A stretch of DNA of 64,000 nucleotides from Ianthella basta (Eukaryota; Porifera; Demospongiae; Verongiida; Ianthellidae), in contig OZ025868.1 in the NCBI GenBank assembly GCA_964019415.1, forward strand, positions 902,501 to 966,500, in the 5' to 3' direction. A program made the translations under genes and the position numbers. Below are positions 11,756 through 23,207 of the stretch, piece after piece. The notes below the pieces were generated by a model. That model did not search any database and had not been told where the DNA came from. It worked only from the letters and a program-made list of their open reading frames with translations. Numbering within the stretch: the stretch's first letter is position 1; each line of letters opens with the position of its first letter.

Positions 11756-13380
11756 GCCCAGGTCACAATACAGCACACTGGAGCCCAGAACAATGCTCCA
11801 AATATTGCAGAAGGCCTTCCCTTGCATCCTGCTCATGAGCCTGCTCTTGATCAGTGCACAGTCATCAGGGACCAGGAACAGACTCCTACTCCTGTGCAAC
11901 CTGTGCTGACAGTACAAAGTGCTGCCTGCATGGGCGAGGACTGTCACCCTACACAGCCTGTACAGTCTGAACAGGGTCAGCACATGCCTGGCAGGCTGAG
12001 GCAGACCAGTTCTGGAATTGAATCTCCTCCGGTGCCAGGACCAAGACAAAGTGTTAGCCAGCATCAACCCACTGCACGCCTTGCTAAGCAACCATCACTT
12101 GCAGCACGCAGATACAACCCTACCCGGCCAGCCACCACTAGCCTTGGTCCAATGTCTGTACAGTGTACATTTTGCCAAGCCAAAAGGTGGGTCATGGAGT
12201 CTGGTTCTCTCTGCTGCTGTAATGGAAGGGTGAAGCTGGATCCTCTTGGTACGCTGCCGGAGCCTTTGAAGACATTGTACCTGGGTGAGACAACTTCATC
12301 CAAACATTTCCTGCAGCACATAAGAAAGTACAACTGTGCTTTCAGTATGACCAGCTTAGGATGCCATGAAGTACGTGAGTCTGGATGGAACCCAACTTTC
12401 AAAATCCAAGGTCAAGTCTGCCACAAAATGGGCAGTCTGTGTCCCCTGCCCAATGAGGAGCCTAGGTTCACCCAGATCTACTTTGTGGATGATTATGAGG
12501 CACAGGCAACCTGGCGAATGCAAACCATCCCTGGTCTGCAGAAACATATCATCCTTGATCTGCAGAGGATGCTTCATGCCTGCAACAGTTATGTGCAGAG
12601 TTTCAAGACTGCACTTGAGCTCAGTGGCACAGATGACACATGCAAGTTGGTCATCGATGCAGATCAACGACCTGCAGGGCAGCATGGGAGGAGATACAAT
12701 GCACCACTTTGCAGCGAAGTGGCCGTATTGCTGGTTGGGGAAGAGCATGGCAAAAGGGATATTGTCCTCAGAAGACGGGACAACAACTTGGAGAGAGTAG
12801 CTGAAACCCATCGCGGATATGATTGCATGCAATATCCACTCCTTTTTCCCTGTGGTGAAGATGGGTACCATTTCAATCTTTGCCAATGTGACCCCAGCAC
12901 AGGTGTACCCAAGGCTGGGAAAAAGCTGTCAGCCATGAACTTATACGCATACAGGTTGATGCACCGGCAGAATGATTTCAACATCCTGCTACGTGGAAGG
13001 AAAGTTTTGCAGCAGTTTGTGGTGGACATGTACTGCAAAATTGAGTCAGAGCGTCTCTCATTCATTCAGGCTGAACAGAAGAAGCTAAGGGCAGACAGCT
13101 ACAGCACACTGAGGGATTCTTTAGTATCAGGTGATGGTGATCCAGGCAATGTTGGCCAACGAGTGATCCTTCCGGCAACATTCACTGCCGGTCCTCGCTA
13201 TATGCATGAGAGGACCCAGGATGCATTGTGCTACGTCCGCAAACAAGGGAGGCCTGACCTGTTCATCACCTTTACTACAAATCCAAGGTGGCATGAGATC
13301 CAGCATGAGCTTCTTCCAGGACAGGAGGCACATGATCGTCCAGATTTGATTGCGCGAGTCTTCAACCAGAAACTAAAGAG
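11756..13380 (+). CDS. Helitron Rep N-terminal region exon
   Basis: This is the long first part of the Helitron replication initiator. The acceptor ends at 11755, the frame is open throughout, and the donor GTAAAT begins at 13381. After a low-complexity, proline- and glutamine-rich leader there is a cysteine cluster (CTFCQAKRW, then CCCNGRV) near residues 135-155 of this exon. The Helitron_like_N region follows: RRYNAPLCSEVAVLL, RGYDCMQYPLLFPCGEDGYH and LNLYAYRL-like motifs. It ends with GRPDLFITFTTNPRWHEI, which precedes the HUH motif in the next exon. All these are standard for Helitron Rep. Confidence 0.9.
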
Positions 13381-13456
13381 GTAAATTGCTACACTCATGC
13401 ACGCAGCTTTGTAGACAGTGTCAACATGATAGCTACTTATCTTTCTTACCTTCCAG

Positions 13457-14262
13457 GTTAATGGATATGCTAACTAAAGAAGGAGTGTTTGGGTGCCCCC
13501 AGTGTTGGTTGTATTCTATTGAATGGCAAAAGCGAGGGCTACCCCATGCACATATACTCCTTTGGCTCAAGATGGAGTACAAGATTCGAGCCACCGACAT
13601 CGACAGTGTGATTTCTTCAGAGTTGCCGAATCCTGATGAAGACCCTGACCTTTTTGCCATTGTTGCAAAGCAGATGGTTCATGGTCCCTGTGGACCAATG
13701 AACCCTTGCAGCCCTTGCATGAAAGATTCCAAATGTACAAAGGGCTTTCCTAAGCAATTCATTCAAGACACTCAGACCGACCACAATGGGTACCCCCTGT
13801 ACCGAAGAAGAAAGCCCAATGATGGTGGCTTTACAGCCCAACTGCGAGTGAAGCAAGCAGGCCAGACTGGGGTATACGATGAAGTGCAAATTGACAACCG
13901 CTGGGTTGTTCCGTACAATAAATTCCTGTGCCGAGCATTCAATGCTCATATAAATGTGGAGCTGTGCATGAGCATCAAGAGCATTTAGTATGTTCTGAAG
14001 TACATTAACAAGGGCTGTGATATGGCAACCTTTGCTGTACAGGACAATGCCAGTGGGAATGATGAAATTGCAAGATTCCAGACTGGACGTTATGTAAGTG
14101 CAAGTGAAGCGTGCTGGAGGATCTTTAATTTTCCAGTTCATGCAAGGCACCCTGCAGTGGTTCCACTTGCTGTACATCTAGAAAACGGCCAGAGGGTGTT
14201 TTTCACTGAGGATAATGTGTATGAAAGAATTCAAGAACCTCCTCAAACCACACTGACAGCCT
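13457..14262 (+). pseudogene. Helitron Rep catalytic exon, interrupted
   Basis: The intron 13381-13456 joins the previous exon in frame (AG|G). The reading gives GLPHAHILLWL with the HUH metal-binding histidines at 13545-13553, then a cysteine-rich stretch (HGPCGPMNPCSPC). A TAG at 13986-13988 falls directly before YVLKYINKGCD, whose two tyrosines (13989 and 14001) are the expected nicking residues. After the stop the frame stays open through SEACWRIFNFPVH and VYERIQEPPQTTLTA. It is then cut by a TIR element inserted after 14263, with the remainder resuming at 15108. The stop and the insertion separate the catalytic tyrosines from the helicase part. Confidence 0.88.
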
Positions 14263-14263
14263 A

Positions 14264-15107
14264 CGCATGTGGGACATGTCCAGTTTTGTTTACATTAGGG
14301 AAATCATAACATAAATGTTGTGAATTTCTCTGTTTCCGTGGCAACGCGTGCAATGTCGTGATGTGCGCGTGATTTCTTAAGAAAGAAATCATCCTAGAAC
14401 GCCTTATCTGGCAGCTAGGTATTACCTAAGGACGAAAGAAGCCGTACCGCGCAGTCATGATCGAATCGTTCGAGCAAAAATGCCAAACAGCGCGATGTGC
14501 TATATTGCTGTCAGCCATTTTTTAGAAATATCACGAGGACGTCACGAGACATGGCCCCCGAGGGCGGATAGCTACAGTTATCCACGAAAAGAACGTTCTG
14601 GCTATCGGTGTTGGCAGTAAGAGGCACGTTGATGGCTCGTTTCGCATGCTAAGGAAATTATCTAACTTTTCCATGCATGCATTGTTCGTTCTCACTTCCT
14701 GTGAGGAGTTACATTGCGCAAAAGTTGGCCAGAGAGAAACGAAAGTTAGTTTTCTTGCTGTAACTTTGCATAGGATTGGTTTAACAACAATGCATGCATG
14801 CAAAAGTTAAATCGTATGTGTATGAACAGATTAATGTTGTCCTTTTTCCTTTTAAACGTTCCACCGATAGCCAGAAAGATAATTCCCCCTAATTTGATGG
14901 CTTCATTGGCGGTGACATTATTCAGTGTAGCAAGGCGCCATCATCAGATATCGTACGTAGAATTGGAGAGCTGAGTCTGTTCTTTCTTCTGGTATTCGTC
15001 TGACTTTGATTGAATAAAATTTGCAGGAGATATAAGCAATTATACGAAGGTCGAAAATCAGCCGCCATTGTTGAGCGTTTGTTTACATAGGACATGTCCC
15101 ACATGCG
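14264..15107. mobile_element. TIR element inserted in Helitron Rep gene (TA TSD)
   Basis: The ends are CGCATGTGGGACATGTCC and its exact reverse complement (18-bp TIRs). The host TA is duplicated at 14262-14263 and 15108-15109. Removing the element and one TA joins the reading as GCC TAC TTC AAT, which fits the Helitron family. The 844-bp interior has no convincing gene, so it is non-autonomous. The TA duplication suits Tc1/mariner-like and some other superfamilies. Confidence 0.85.
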
Positions 15108-15735
15108 TACTTCAATCTTTGCCAGAGTGATGCTTTTGCACAGCTTTTGTTGTATCCAGATGTGCCAAAGTTCTACACGTGGGACAAACGTTCGAAATCA
15201 TGGAAGCGCCATGTTCGAGGCTCTCAAGTTAAGGATCACCCCAACATCAGAGAAAGTGACACACTTGGCAGGGTGTACACGGTCCATCCCAGACAGCAAG
15301 AATGCTTCTATCTTCGTTTGCTACTGCACACTGTGAAGGGAGCAAAATCTTTCAAGGACTTAAAAGAAGTAGATGGCAAAGTGTGTGACACCTTTCGTGA
15401 GGCCTGCAGGTTGAGGGGCCTCTTAGAGGATGATACCCACTGGCATAAATGCTTAGATGAAGCAGCTGCTGGTTGTGCACCCTCACGTCTGCGTTCCCTG
15501 TTTGCCATTATTTTGACCATGGGTGAAGTAGCAGATCCGGCAGGTTTATGGATGCAGCACCGTGAGAGCATGTGTGCTGACATTCTCTTCCAGAGTCAGC
15601 AGGCAGCACATGACATGTCACTGTCCTACAGTGACACCACCTTCAATGAAGCTTTGCTACACCTGGATGACATGATCCAGACGATGGGAGGGAAGGAGTT
15701 GTCTTTCTATGGCTTACCCAACCCCACAAGAACAG
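15108..15735 (+). CDS. Helitron Rep-to-helicase linking exon
   Basis: This continues the Rep reading after the TIR insertion. It reads FAQLLLYPDVPKFYTWDKRS, then ESDTLGRVYTVHPRQQECFY with LRLLLHTVKGAKSF, the well-known Helitron segment between Rep and helicase, then WHKCLDEAAAG. The donor GTATGC begins at 15736 and the exon ends in phase 1. It is open throughout. The stretch is too conserved in the family to be a chance frame. Confidence 0.88.
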
Positions 15736-15814
15736 GTATGCTCAAGCCCAATAATAAGTTGTTTATTTATCCATAAACTGGTTGCTTTACTTAGTTACAT
15801 TAGTCCCAGCTTAG

Positions 15815-17190
15815 CTTGCTTACTGAGGATCAAAGAGCATGCATATGACATGGTTATGCACACAGTTGATGGGGATGAAGGTGGTATTCTGTTCATAGAT
15901 GCACCTGGAGGCACTGGTAAGACCTTTTTGCTTAATTTGTTACTTGCCAAGATCAGGGCTAGAGGAGACATTGCACTGGCCACAGCATCATCAGGCATTG
16001 CAGCAACCTTGCTTCAAGGAGGGAGAACTGCACACTCTACCTTCAAGATCCCAATTCACTTGATGCCAAAAGAAAAACAAGTTTGCAGCATTAAAAAAGG
16101 ATCAGCAATGGCTACCCTCATAAGGAAGTGTAAGGTCATAGTGTGGGATGAAGCTACAATGGCAAACAAACTAGCACTGGAGGCAGTAGAACGCACCTTT
16201 CAAGACATACGAGCTAACACCATGCTCTTTGGTGGCATTGCAATGGTATTTAGCGGTGATTTTCGTCAGACTTTGCCTGTGGTACGAGGAGGAACGCGAG
16301 CAAATGAGGTAGACGCATGCTTTAAAGAATCACAGCTGTGGGAGCATGTAGACGTTGTGCACCTATCCACAAACATGCGTGTTCATTTGTATGCTGATAC
16401 ACAGGCTGGAACTTTTGCGAATGTCCTGCTGAGAATTGGGGAGGCAAAAATCCCCATTGTCTCTGCAGCAGATTGTATCCAGATCCCACTGGGAGGTGGC
16501 ACTGTCACAGAAACCTTGGATGGGCTCAAGGCTGCTGTTTTTGGCAATCTACCTTTTAATTTTCAGAATGCACAGTGGCTGTGTGAAAGAGCAATCCTTG
16601 CTCCGCGAAATGATTCTGTCACACATGTAAACAAGCAACTGTTGCAAGACTTCCCAGGTGATGAAGTTGTTTACAAATCTGTTGACACAGTACCAGACCA
16701 GCAAGCTGTTGTGACATACCCGACAGAATTCCTGAACTCATTGGAACCATCAGGAATGCCACCACACATTCTGCAACTGAAAGTTGGTGTGCCTATTATG
16801 GTGTTGCGAAATGTTGACCCACCACGTCTTTGCAATGGCACAAGGTGCATTGTAAAGAAACTCATGCGTAACTGCATTGAAGCCACAATCGTCACAGGCC
16901 CGAATCATGGTGAAGATGTCTTCCTGCCAAGGATCCCTCTAATACCATCAGATGCGAACCTTCCTTTTGACTTCAAACGGCTACAATTTCCAGTGAGGGT
17001 TTGTTTTGCCATGTCGATCAACAAAGCCCAAGGCCAAAGTCTGAAAGTTGCTGGGCTATTCCTTGAACCACCCTGCTTTACTCATGGGCAATTCTATGTG
17101 GGTTGCTCAAGAGTTGGCAGTCCCAACAACCTTTTTATTTATGCACCTGGTGGTGAGACCAGGAATGTTGTTTATAGAGAAGTACTATAG
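15815..17190 (+). CDS. Helitron PIF1-like helicase exon
   Basis: This is the SF1B DNA helicase of the Helitron, thought to unwind DNA during rolling-circle transposition. The acceptor that keeps frame is TTAG at 15811-15814 (less certain than the other sites). Motif I/Walker A DAPGGTGKT lies at about 15900-15924, followed by ATASSGIAATLLQGGRTAHS (Ia), VIVWDEATM (II), FSGDFRQTLPVV (III) and, near the end, AMSINKAQGQSL and FYVGCSRVGSP (V/VI). The frame is complete to TAG at 17188-17190. It is intact, unlike the Rep part. Confidence 0.92.
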
Positions 17191-17394
17191 CTATAAATAT
17201 CAGCATGTAGCTACACAGTAACATCTATTGATGTCTTTGTACACATAGAGCTTTCCTTTCTGCATATCATTATAGCATTCCTTTGTACATTATATGGCTT
17301 TCTATTTGCAGAAAGTCTGCATATGTACACACAGAAACCATCAGCTTCTTACAACTATATCCGTTGTTTGTCTACGGTGTCTTCCATGTAAATT

Positions 17395-17596
17395 GCATGC
17401 ACGCATGGTAGGTCAGTCACGCTGACATCACCATGCCAGCCTGGACTATCCTTTGCCAGAGCATGCATGACCAGCCAGTGCATTACTAGCTGGGACCTGA
17501 GTAGCAATGGCATTACCATCCTGTGTCTGACCAGCTGGCATACGCGTACGCCGAGCACGCGGAGAGACCTGCCCGAAGGGCGGGTCTGTCCGCTAG
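17395..17596 (+). repeat. Helitron 3' terminal block
   Basis: This 200-bp block occurs three times: here, at 10531-10727, and in decayed form at about 10041-10240. It contains short palindromes (GGTCAGTCACGCTGACATCACC and CCAGCCTGG) and ends in the terminator hairpin and CTAG. It defines the Helitron end and links the two copies. Confidence 0.85.
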
Positions 17597-18634
17597 TATA
17601 TATATATATCCGTAACATGAAGCCATATGAAAACGTCAATTTGAAACAATATAGGGGCTGCCTGCGGCAGCCCCTAATAATGCATTGTGCAATAGGACAG
17701 CTATTATCAATATATGTTATACCACGTACAAATGAATATACTTAGAGTGTATACTTTTCAAAGAGTGTAAGTGCTACACTATGCTTTGGCTGTTCCTTCA
17801 CTCTTGCTGCTCTTGTGCATCATTTTGAATGTGTAGTGGCTTTATCTATTTCCTTACGAAGTTCTTGTAGTGCTGTTTTGATGCAGCGTCGTGCATACGC
17901 TCAGACCGAGACTGTGCCAGCCTAAGTTTAACTTGCTGTTTGTGCCGGCCTTTCTGCTGCACTTGGATAACAGTTGCTGAGGCCAGTCTGGTGCCCAACA
18001 ACAAAGAAGCTTGTCAAATCTAGCGATATCAGCTGGGTGGATACTGAGAAGATGACAAAGCAACTGCAACGAGAACTTCGCAAGGTCTGTACATACACAG
18101 TCTGCCCAGAGTAGCAGCAAGAACGATAACAACCAGCAATCAGCAACGAACAGTACCTGCCAATGTTCTTGTCCCTTTTTCAATTCTGCACACTGTTGGT
18201 CACAATCTACAGCCATCTCCTCTATAGGGCTCGGGTAGTCTTTTTCCAACAGTGCCCGTTTCTTGGTGCGGCTGCTGTTTGATCTCCTCTGTAGTACATC
18301 ACAGTATCAGTGTGGATAACAGCCTTGCTTGTGCCAGGGAGGCGGTTGTGCAACTTATATGCCCCGTAAGTGCTTCCAAAGTAGGCATTGCTGCTGTTAA
18401 ATGATACTCATTTTGCCGTACTCGATCGTGACTGAACTTTCGCCCACAACTTTGCCGAACAAAGGACATTTGGATGCTTCAAACATTGGCAGCAAGAACA
18501 CACTTTGGTGCACAAAGTGGCCATGTTTCAATGTGATCGGACTAATAGCTTCCAAGTTACAAATGGAAATATACCAACAATTATTGCCGACTTCTTGTCA
18601 GGAACTTTGTATCCGGGATACGTGTAATTTGTCA
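17597..18634. other. Intron stretch after Helitron, with short hairpin
   Basis: A perfect 11-bp stem with a 3-nt loop lies at 17652-17676 (TAGGGGCTGCC/GGCAGCCCCTA), resembling the hairpin of the CA-core repeat. An AT tract at 17597-17609 follows the Helitron end. On the minus strand 17854-18249 is open for 131 codons and has a leucine-rich stretch, but no recognisable domain. It abuts a RecQ-type TIR element and may be decayed transposon coding sequence. I do not call a gene. Confidence 0.4.
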
Positions 18635-18641
18635 TTTCTAA

Positions 18642-19420
18642 ATAGTCTTGTCCCCAGCCCACTTCCGACCGCCATTTTGCAATGGCCCGAAAAGGTGGTC
18701 TGGTGACTATGGTCGACTTACTTAAGCCTGGAAGCCAGTTCCGATTACGTAACACTGGTGGGAACAGCGAGGTGTGGATTTTGTACGGGCTAAGATGGAG
18801 GTGCCACACTGCTCTGTGTGTTACTGCAGCATGGCAAATCATTTTTTCGCAGGTGAATAGAGAGTAGCATCCAGGTTCTTGCCTTTGTCAAGTGCACGAT
18901 CGGGCTTGACTTGCAGAAACTGGCAGTAGTAACAGTACTTGTGTCGAACGTGCTTTTCCAAGCTGGAGAAAGGCAGCAAAGCAGAGGGGACACTCTGATC
19001 TACTGTTCAAGACATTCTAAGTTGTGCTGGACAGCCGCATGACGGTTCTGTCACAATCAGGAGCGTAAGCTGCAATCAAGGTACCCAAACACAAGCAGAT
19101 CGTGAAAAAGAGCAGTGCGACCGAGCCTCACGAATGCTTCCAGGATAGCTCTGTTCACTGTGGCTGAAGGTAGCCTTGTGCCAAATTTTAGGATGCTCAC
19201 TTCTCCCATTGAAACTGCCATCTCGCTGCTAGCATAGATCAATGCTGCTAGGTAGGTGTGAACGCTATGCGACTAATGAGCTGTTCTGTAATGTGATTGG
19301 CCAGCACACATTCCTGCTGGAAATGGACTTCTGGGCCCAAGAAAGTCAACCATAGTCACCAGACCACCTTTTCGGGCCATTGCAAAATGGCAACCGGAAG
19401 TGGGCTTGGGATGAGACTAG
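18642..19420 (-). mobile_element. RecQ-fragment TIR element, copy A (7-bp TSD)
   Basis: The left end (A/C)TAGTCTTGTCCCCAGCCC and the right end are imperfect inverted copies over about 90 bp. The target TTTCTAA is duplicated at 18635-18641 and 19421-19427. The interior, read on the minus strand, matches copy B at 56629-57412, including the MA(V/A)SMGEVS start near 19222. Here the helicase-like frame is broken, so only the beginning can be read. Size is 779 bp. No transposase is present, so it is non-autonomous. I do not assign the superfamily. Confidence 0.8.
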
Positions 19421-19427
19421 TTTCTAA

Positions 19428-20290
19428 ATGCGCCTGCCACATATATATATACAGTGCAAGTTACAATATACACCACTAATCTAAAGTAAATACAGTGCAA
19501 GTTACAATATACACCACTAATCTAAAGTAAATAATATAAATAAATAAATAATTCTCAGGGGGATTGGCAACCCTCATGAACATGTGCTAGGTATGGCTTT
19601 GAAGTATGGGAGATTTTAAGACTTTTAAATGAGACGGAATTGTTAATTAAGTCTTCATTCTTCTACAAGCAGCCTGCAAAATGCTAATATAAATGCACAT
19701 AGGAGAACACTTAATGTATGGCGCATTTATATTGATGCATAGTGGTATCTTGTATATTAATGCAACTGGGCTTGTTGAGACGTGAAACTTGGTGGGCACG
19801 TCCAAGTGGTCCACCTTCTTATGTTAATAGCAGGATTTCTTAATTAGCCTCAAAATGGCCGACATATGTTAGGTGTATGATTTATTCAATCAGCCAGTCC
19901 CGCTCGGTCATGACACTTAGTGGACCTAGCCAGATAATCCGACTGTTCATGTCATTAACAGGATTTCTTAATTAGTCGCAAAATGGGCGAGAAAAGCGAG
20001 GTTCAATGCATATCCCACCAACCTGGCCCCGCTAAGTAGTGATACTAAGTGGACATAGTTAGATGGCCCATTTGCTCATGTCATTAGCAGGATTGCATAT
20101 TTAGTCACAAAATGGAGGCGTTGTTTTGAACAATCACATTTTGACACCAATTTGTAGGCATTTGCCGCTATGCTGGAGCAGAGCAGCACCCACATATACA
20201 CTTGCTCAGTACTATTCAGCCACAATATCCAGCTACTATACCACCACATATATAGATAAATACAACCACCATCACCACCACCACAGTGGA
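19428..20290. repeat. Dispersed repeat module, copy 1
   Basis: This A/T-rich module runs from two tandem 40-bp units (CAGTGCAAGTTACAATATAC-type, about 19451-19531) and a (TAAA)n patch through a conserved block. The block has four recurrent sentences of the type ATTAG..AAAATGG..CGA and GGTGGAC..AGTTAGATGG. Copies: 21135-21290 (partial), 21850-22560, and 63000-63830 inverted. No open frame is conserved, so I regard it as a non-coding transposable element or satellite-like unit. Confidence 0.65.
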
Positions 20291-20509
20291 AGTTGCAATG
20301 AGTAGTATATTATGTGCTACAGCTGCAAGAAAACAGACCACCACATCAGGCGCTGCTACCACATACTACTACCACCACCACACAGTGCAAGTTACAATAT
20401 TACAGCCACCACATGCATTCCTAGATGAAAATGACCGCCACCACCACCACACAGTGCAAGTTACAATGCATGCATTCAGTATATGCGCCATTGCTCTAGA
20501 AAAAAACAC
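20280..20509. repeat. GTGCAAGTTACA / CCA-rich array
   Basis: Repeated CACCACCAC tracts alternate with the motif GTGCAAGTTACA. Near-identical sequence is found at 22555-22790 and 23490-23610. Frames here translate to histidine/threonine-rich low-complexity peptides and are not genes. Confidence 0.7.
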
Positions 20510-21130
20510 CACCACCACCACCACCACACAGTGCAAGTTACAATATCGCAGCCACCACCACCTGTGCCAGTAGAGTATCTGCGTCAGTTGGTCACAGAAA
20601 AAGACCACCAGTGCAAGTTACAGTAGCCACCACCACATGTGCCAGTAGAGTATCTGTGCTAGTTGGTCATTGAAAAAGACCACCAGTGCAAGTTACAGTG
20701 GCTCCAGGCCAGCACATGCAAGTTACAGCCGGTCAGAACCTGCACCGCTGCCATTGGAATGCACGCTGCAGCAAGCAATTGTAACTTGCCTAAGGGCATG
20801 CCATTGAATTTCTTCCCATGCACTCTCAATTCAATGGCATGCCCTTAGGCAAGTTACAATTGCTTGCTGCAGCGTGCATTCCAATGGCAGCGGTGCAGGT
20901 TCTGACCGGCTGTAACTTGCATGTGCTGGCCTGGAGCCACTGTAACTTGCACTGGTGGTCTTTTTCAATGACCAACTAGCACAGATACTCTACTGGCACA
21001 TGTGGTGGTGGCTACTGTAACTTGCACTGGTGGTCTTTTTCTGTGACCAACTGACGCAGATACTCTACTGGCACAGGTGGTGGTGGCTGCGATATTGTAA
21101 CTTGCACTGTGTTGTGGTGGTGGTGGTGGT
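20510..21130. repeat. Giant near-perfect inverted repeat (about 300-bp arms)
   Basis: The left arm (about 20510-20810) is almost exactly the reverse complement of the right arm (about 20828-21130), with only a 17-nt loop (20811-20827). Within each arm GTGCAAGTTACA occurs several times, separated by 40-80 bp with GACCA(A/C)(C/T)T-type words. A transcript would fold into a very long hairpin. Partial relatives occur at 22790-23176 and 62500-62950. Confidence 0.9.
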
Positions 21131-21850
21131 ATAATATAATATAAATAAATAAATAATTCCCAGGAGGGTTGGCGGCCCTCATGAACATGTGCTAGGTATG
21201 GCTTTGAAGTATGGGAGATTTGAAGACTTTTAAATGAGACGGAATTTTTAATTAAGTCTTCATTCTTCTACAAACAGCCTACAAAATGCTAAAGGACAAG
21301 GGCACAAGGGTAGCAGCATTTGGTACTTCTTCTATTATAGACATTAAATGGGCTGCCCTTGTGCAAGTAACAATTGCTTCCTGCATCGGGCACTCCAATG
21401 GTGCTCGTGCTTGTCCTGACCCTCTGTAACTTGCGCTGGTAGTCTTTTCCACCACCAAGTAATTGGGTGGGGTTTGGGGGTGCTGGTGGGCTAGAGTGCA
21501 AGGTACAAGGTTCAAGGTTCAAGAGCCAGAGATTATGGGATGTCAATGGATCGCACCCAGGCCATGGCGGCAGGATTTTCAGTGACTGCACCCCCTAACA
21601 ACAAACATTGCCCACTAAACACAAATTTAAACTGATTCACTCTGACTGACGAAATTGCTTGTGTATAAGTCTGTGTGTATTGTGGGCTGCTCGCTAAAGG
21701 GATTCCCCTAATGCATGTTAATTACATTACTGATTCCAATTCCGATTCCCATTTGTTTACTCTGAGGGCACATCTGGTCTTGACCCTTTGTTACTTGTGC
21801 TGGTGGTCTTTTCTGCCACCAACTAGTGCATTCACTCTACTGGCGCACGT
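21131..21850. repeat. Truncated repeat module and unassigned spacer
   Basis: 21131-21290 repeats the start of the dispersed module at 19531. From about 21290 the sequence changes to a unique stretch containing inverted versions of the GTGCAAGTTACA arm (for example CTGTAACTTGCGCTGG at 21423-21438). No gene. Confidence 0.5.
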
Positions 21851-22560
21851 ATAATATAATATAAATAAATAAATAATTCCCAGGGGGGTTGGTGGCCTTC
21901 ATGAGCATATGCTAGGTATGGCTTTGAAGTATGGGAGATTTTAAGACTTTTAAATGAGACGGAATTTTTAATTAAGTCTTCATTCTTCTACAAACAGCCT
22001 GCAAAATACTAATATAAATGCACATTGGAGAACACTTAATGTATGGTGCATTTATATTGATGCATAGTGGTATCTTGTATATTAATGCAACTGGGCTCGT
22101 TGAGACATGAAACTTGGTAGACACATCCAAGTTGTCCACCTTCCTATGTTATTAGCGGGATTTCTTAATTAGTCTCAAAATGGCCGACATATGTGAGGTG
22201 TACGATTTATTTAACCAGCCAGGCCCGCTCAGTCTTGACACTTGGTGGACCTAGCCAGATAATCCAACTGTTCATGTCATTTGCAGGATTTCTTAATTAG
22301 TCGCAAAATGGCCGAGAAAAGTGAGGTTCATTGCATATCCCACCAACCCAGCCCCGCTAAGTAGTGATACTAAGTGGACATAGTTAGATGGCCCATTTGC
22401 TCATGTCATTAGCAGGATTGCTTAATTTGTAGGCATTTGCCGCTATGCTGGAGCAGAGCAGCACCCACATATACACTTGCTCAGTACTATTCAGCCACAA
22501 TATCCAGCTACTATACCACCACATATATAGATAAATACAACCACCATCACCACCACCACA
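21851..22560. repeat. Dispersed repeat module, copy 2
   Basis: This matches 19531-20290 closely in the same orientation, with a deletion of about 60 bp near 22420 relative to copy 1 (20100-20155 there). The two copies and the hairpin between them imply a segmental duplication of a repeat-plus-hairpin unit. Confidence 0.75.
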
Positions 22561-23173
22561 GTGGAAGTTGCAATGAGTAGTATATTATGTGCTACAGCTG
22601 CAAGAAAACAGACCACCACATCAGGCGCTGCTACCACATACTACTACCACCACCACACGGTGCAAGTTACAATATTAATGCCACCACATGCATTCCTAGA
22701 TGAAACGTCCGCCACCACCACCACACAGTGCAAGTTACAATGCATGCATTCAGTATATGCGCCATTGCTCTAGAAAAAACACCACCGCCACCACCACCAC
22801 CACACAGTGCAAGTTACAATTATATCGCAGCCACCACCACCTGTGCCAGTAGAGTATCTGCGTCAGTTGGTCACAGAAAAAGACCACCAGTGCAAGTTAC
22901 AGTAGCCACCACCACATGTGCCAGTAGAGTATCTGTGCTAGTTGGTCATTGAAAAAGACCACCAGTGCAAGTTACAGTGGCTCCAGGCCAGCACATGCAA
23001 GTTACAGCCGGTCAGAACCTGCCCCGCTGCCATTGGAATGCACGCTGCCATTGAATTTCTTTCCATGCACTCTCAATTCAATGGCATGCCCTTGGGCAAG
23101 CTTACAATTGCTTGCTGCAGCGTGCATTCCAATGGCAGCGGGGCAGGTTCTGACCGGCTGTAACTTGCATGTG

Positions 23174-23176
<3 letters not shown>
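22561..23176. repeat. Second GTGCAAGTTACA array with shorter hairpin
   Basis: This repeats 20290-20880. Its palindromic core has arms 22990-23048 and 23117-23176, around a nested centre at 23049-23116. The right arm is then cut by a TA microsatellite, so most of the matching right arm of the first copy is missing. Confidence 0.75.

Positions 23177-23207
<31 letters not shown>

Larger units (their letters stand above)
10728..17596 (+). mobile_element. Autonomous-type Helitron, second of a tandem pair
   Basis: This rolling-circle transposon starts immediately after the CTAG of the previous copy. The 5' sequence TATATATATAAAGAAGG is the same as in that copy but lacks its leading TC. The 3' end has the hairpin GACCTGCCC-GAA-GGGCGGGTC, spacer and CTAG at 17593-17596, followed by T. 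It encodes a Rep (HUH) region and a PIF1-like helicase on + strand exons, and is interrupted by an 844-bp TIR insertion at 14264-15107. The Rep frame has a stop beside its catalytic tyrosines, so this copy is probably inactive by itself. Confidence 0.9.

Noticed and set aside
17854..18249. 131-codon minus strand frame with a leucine-rich stretch
   Set aside because: No domain, start context or homologue is visible. Possibly decayed transposon sequence, but I cannot support a gene.
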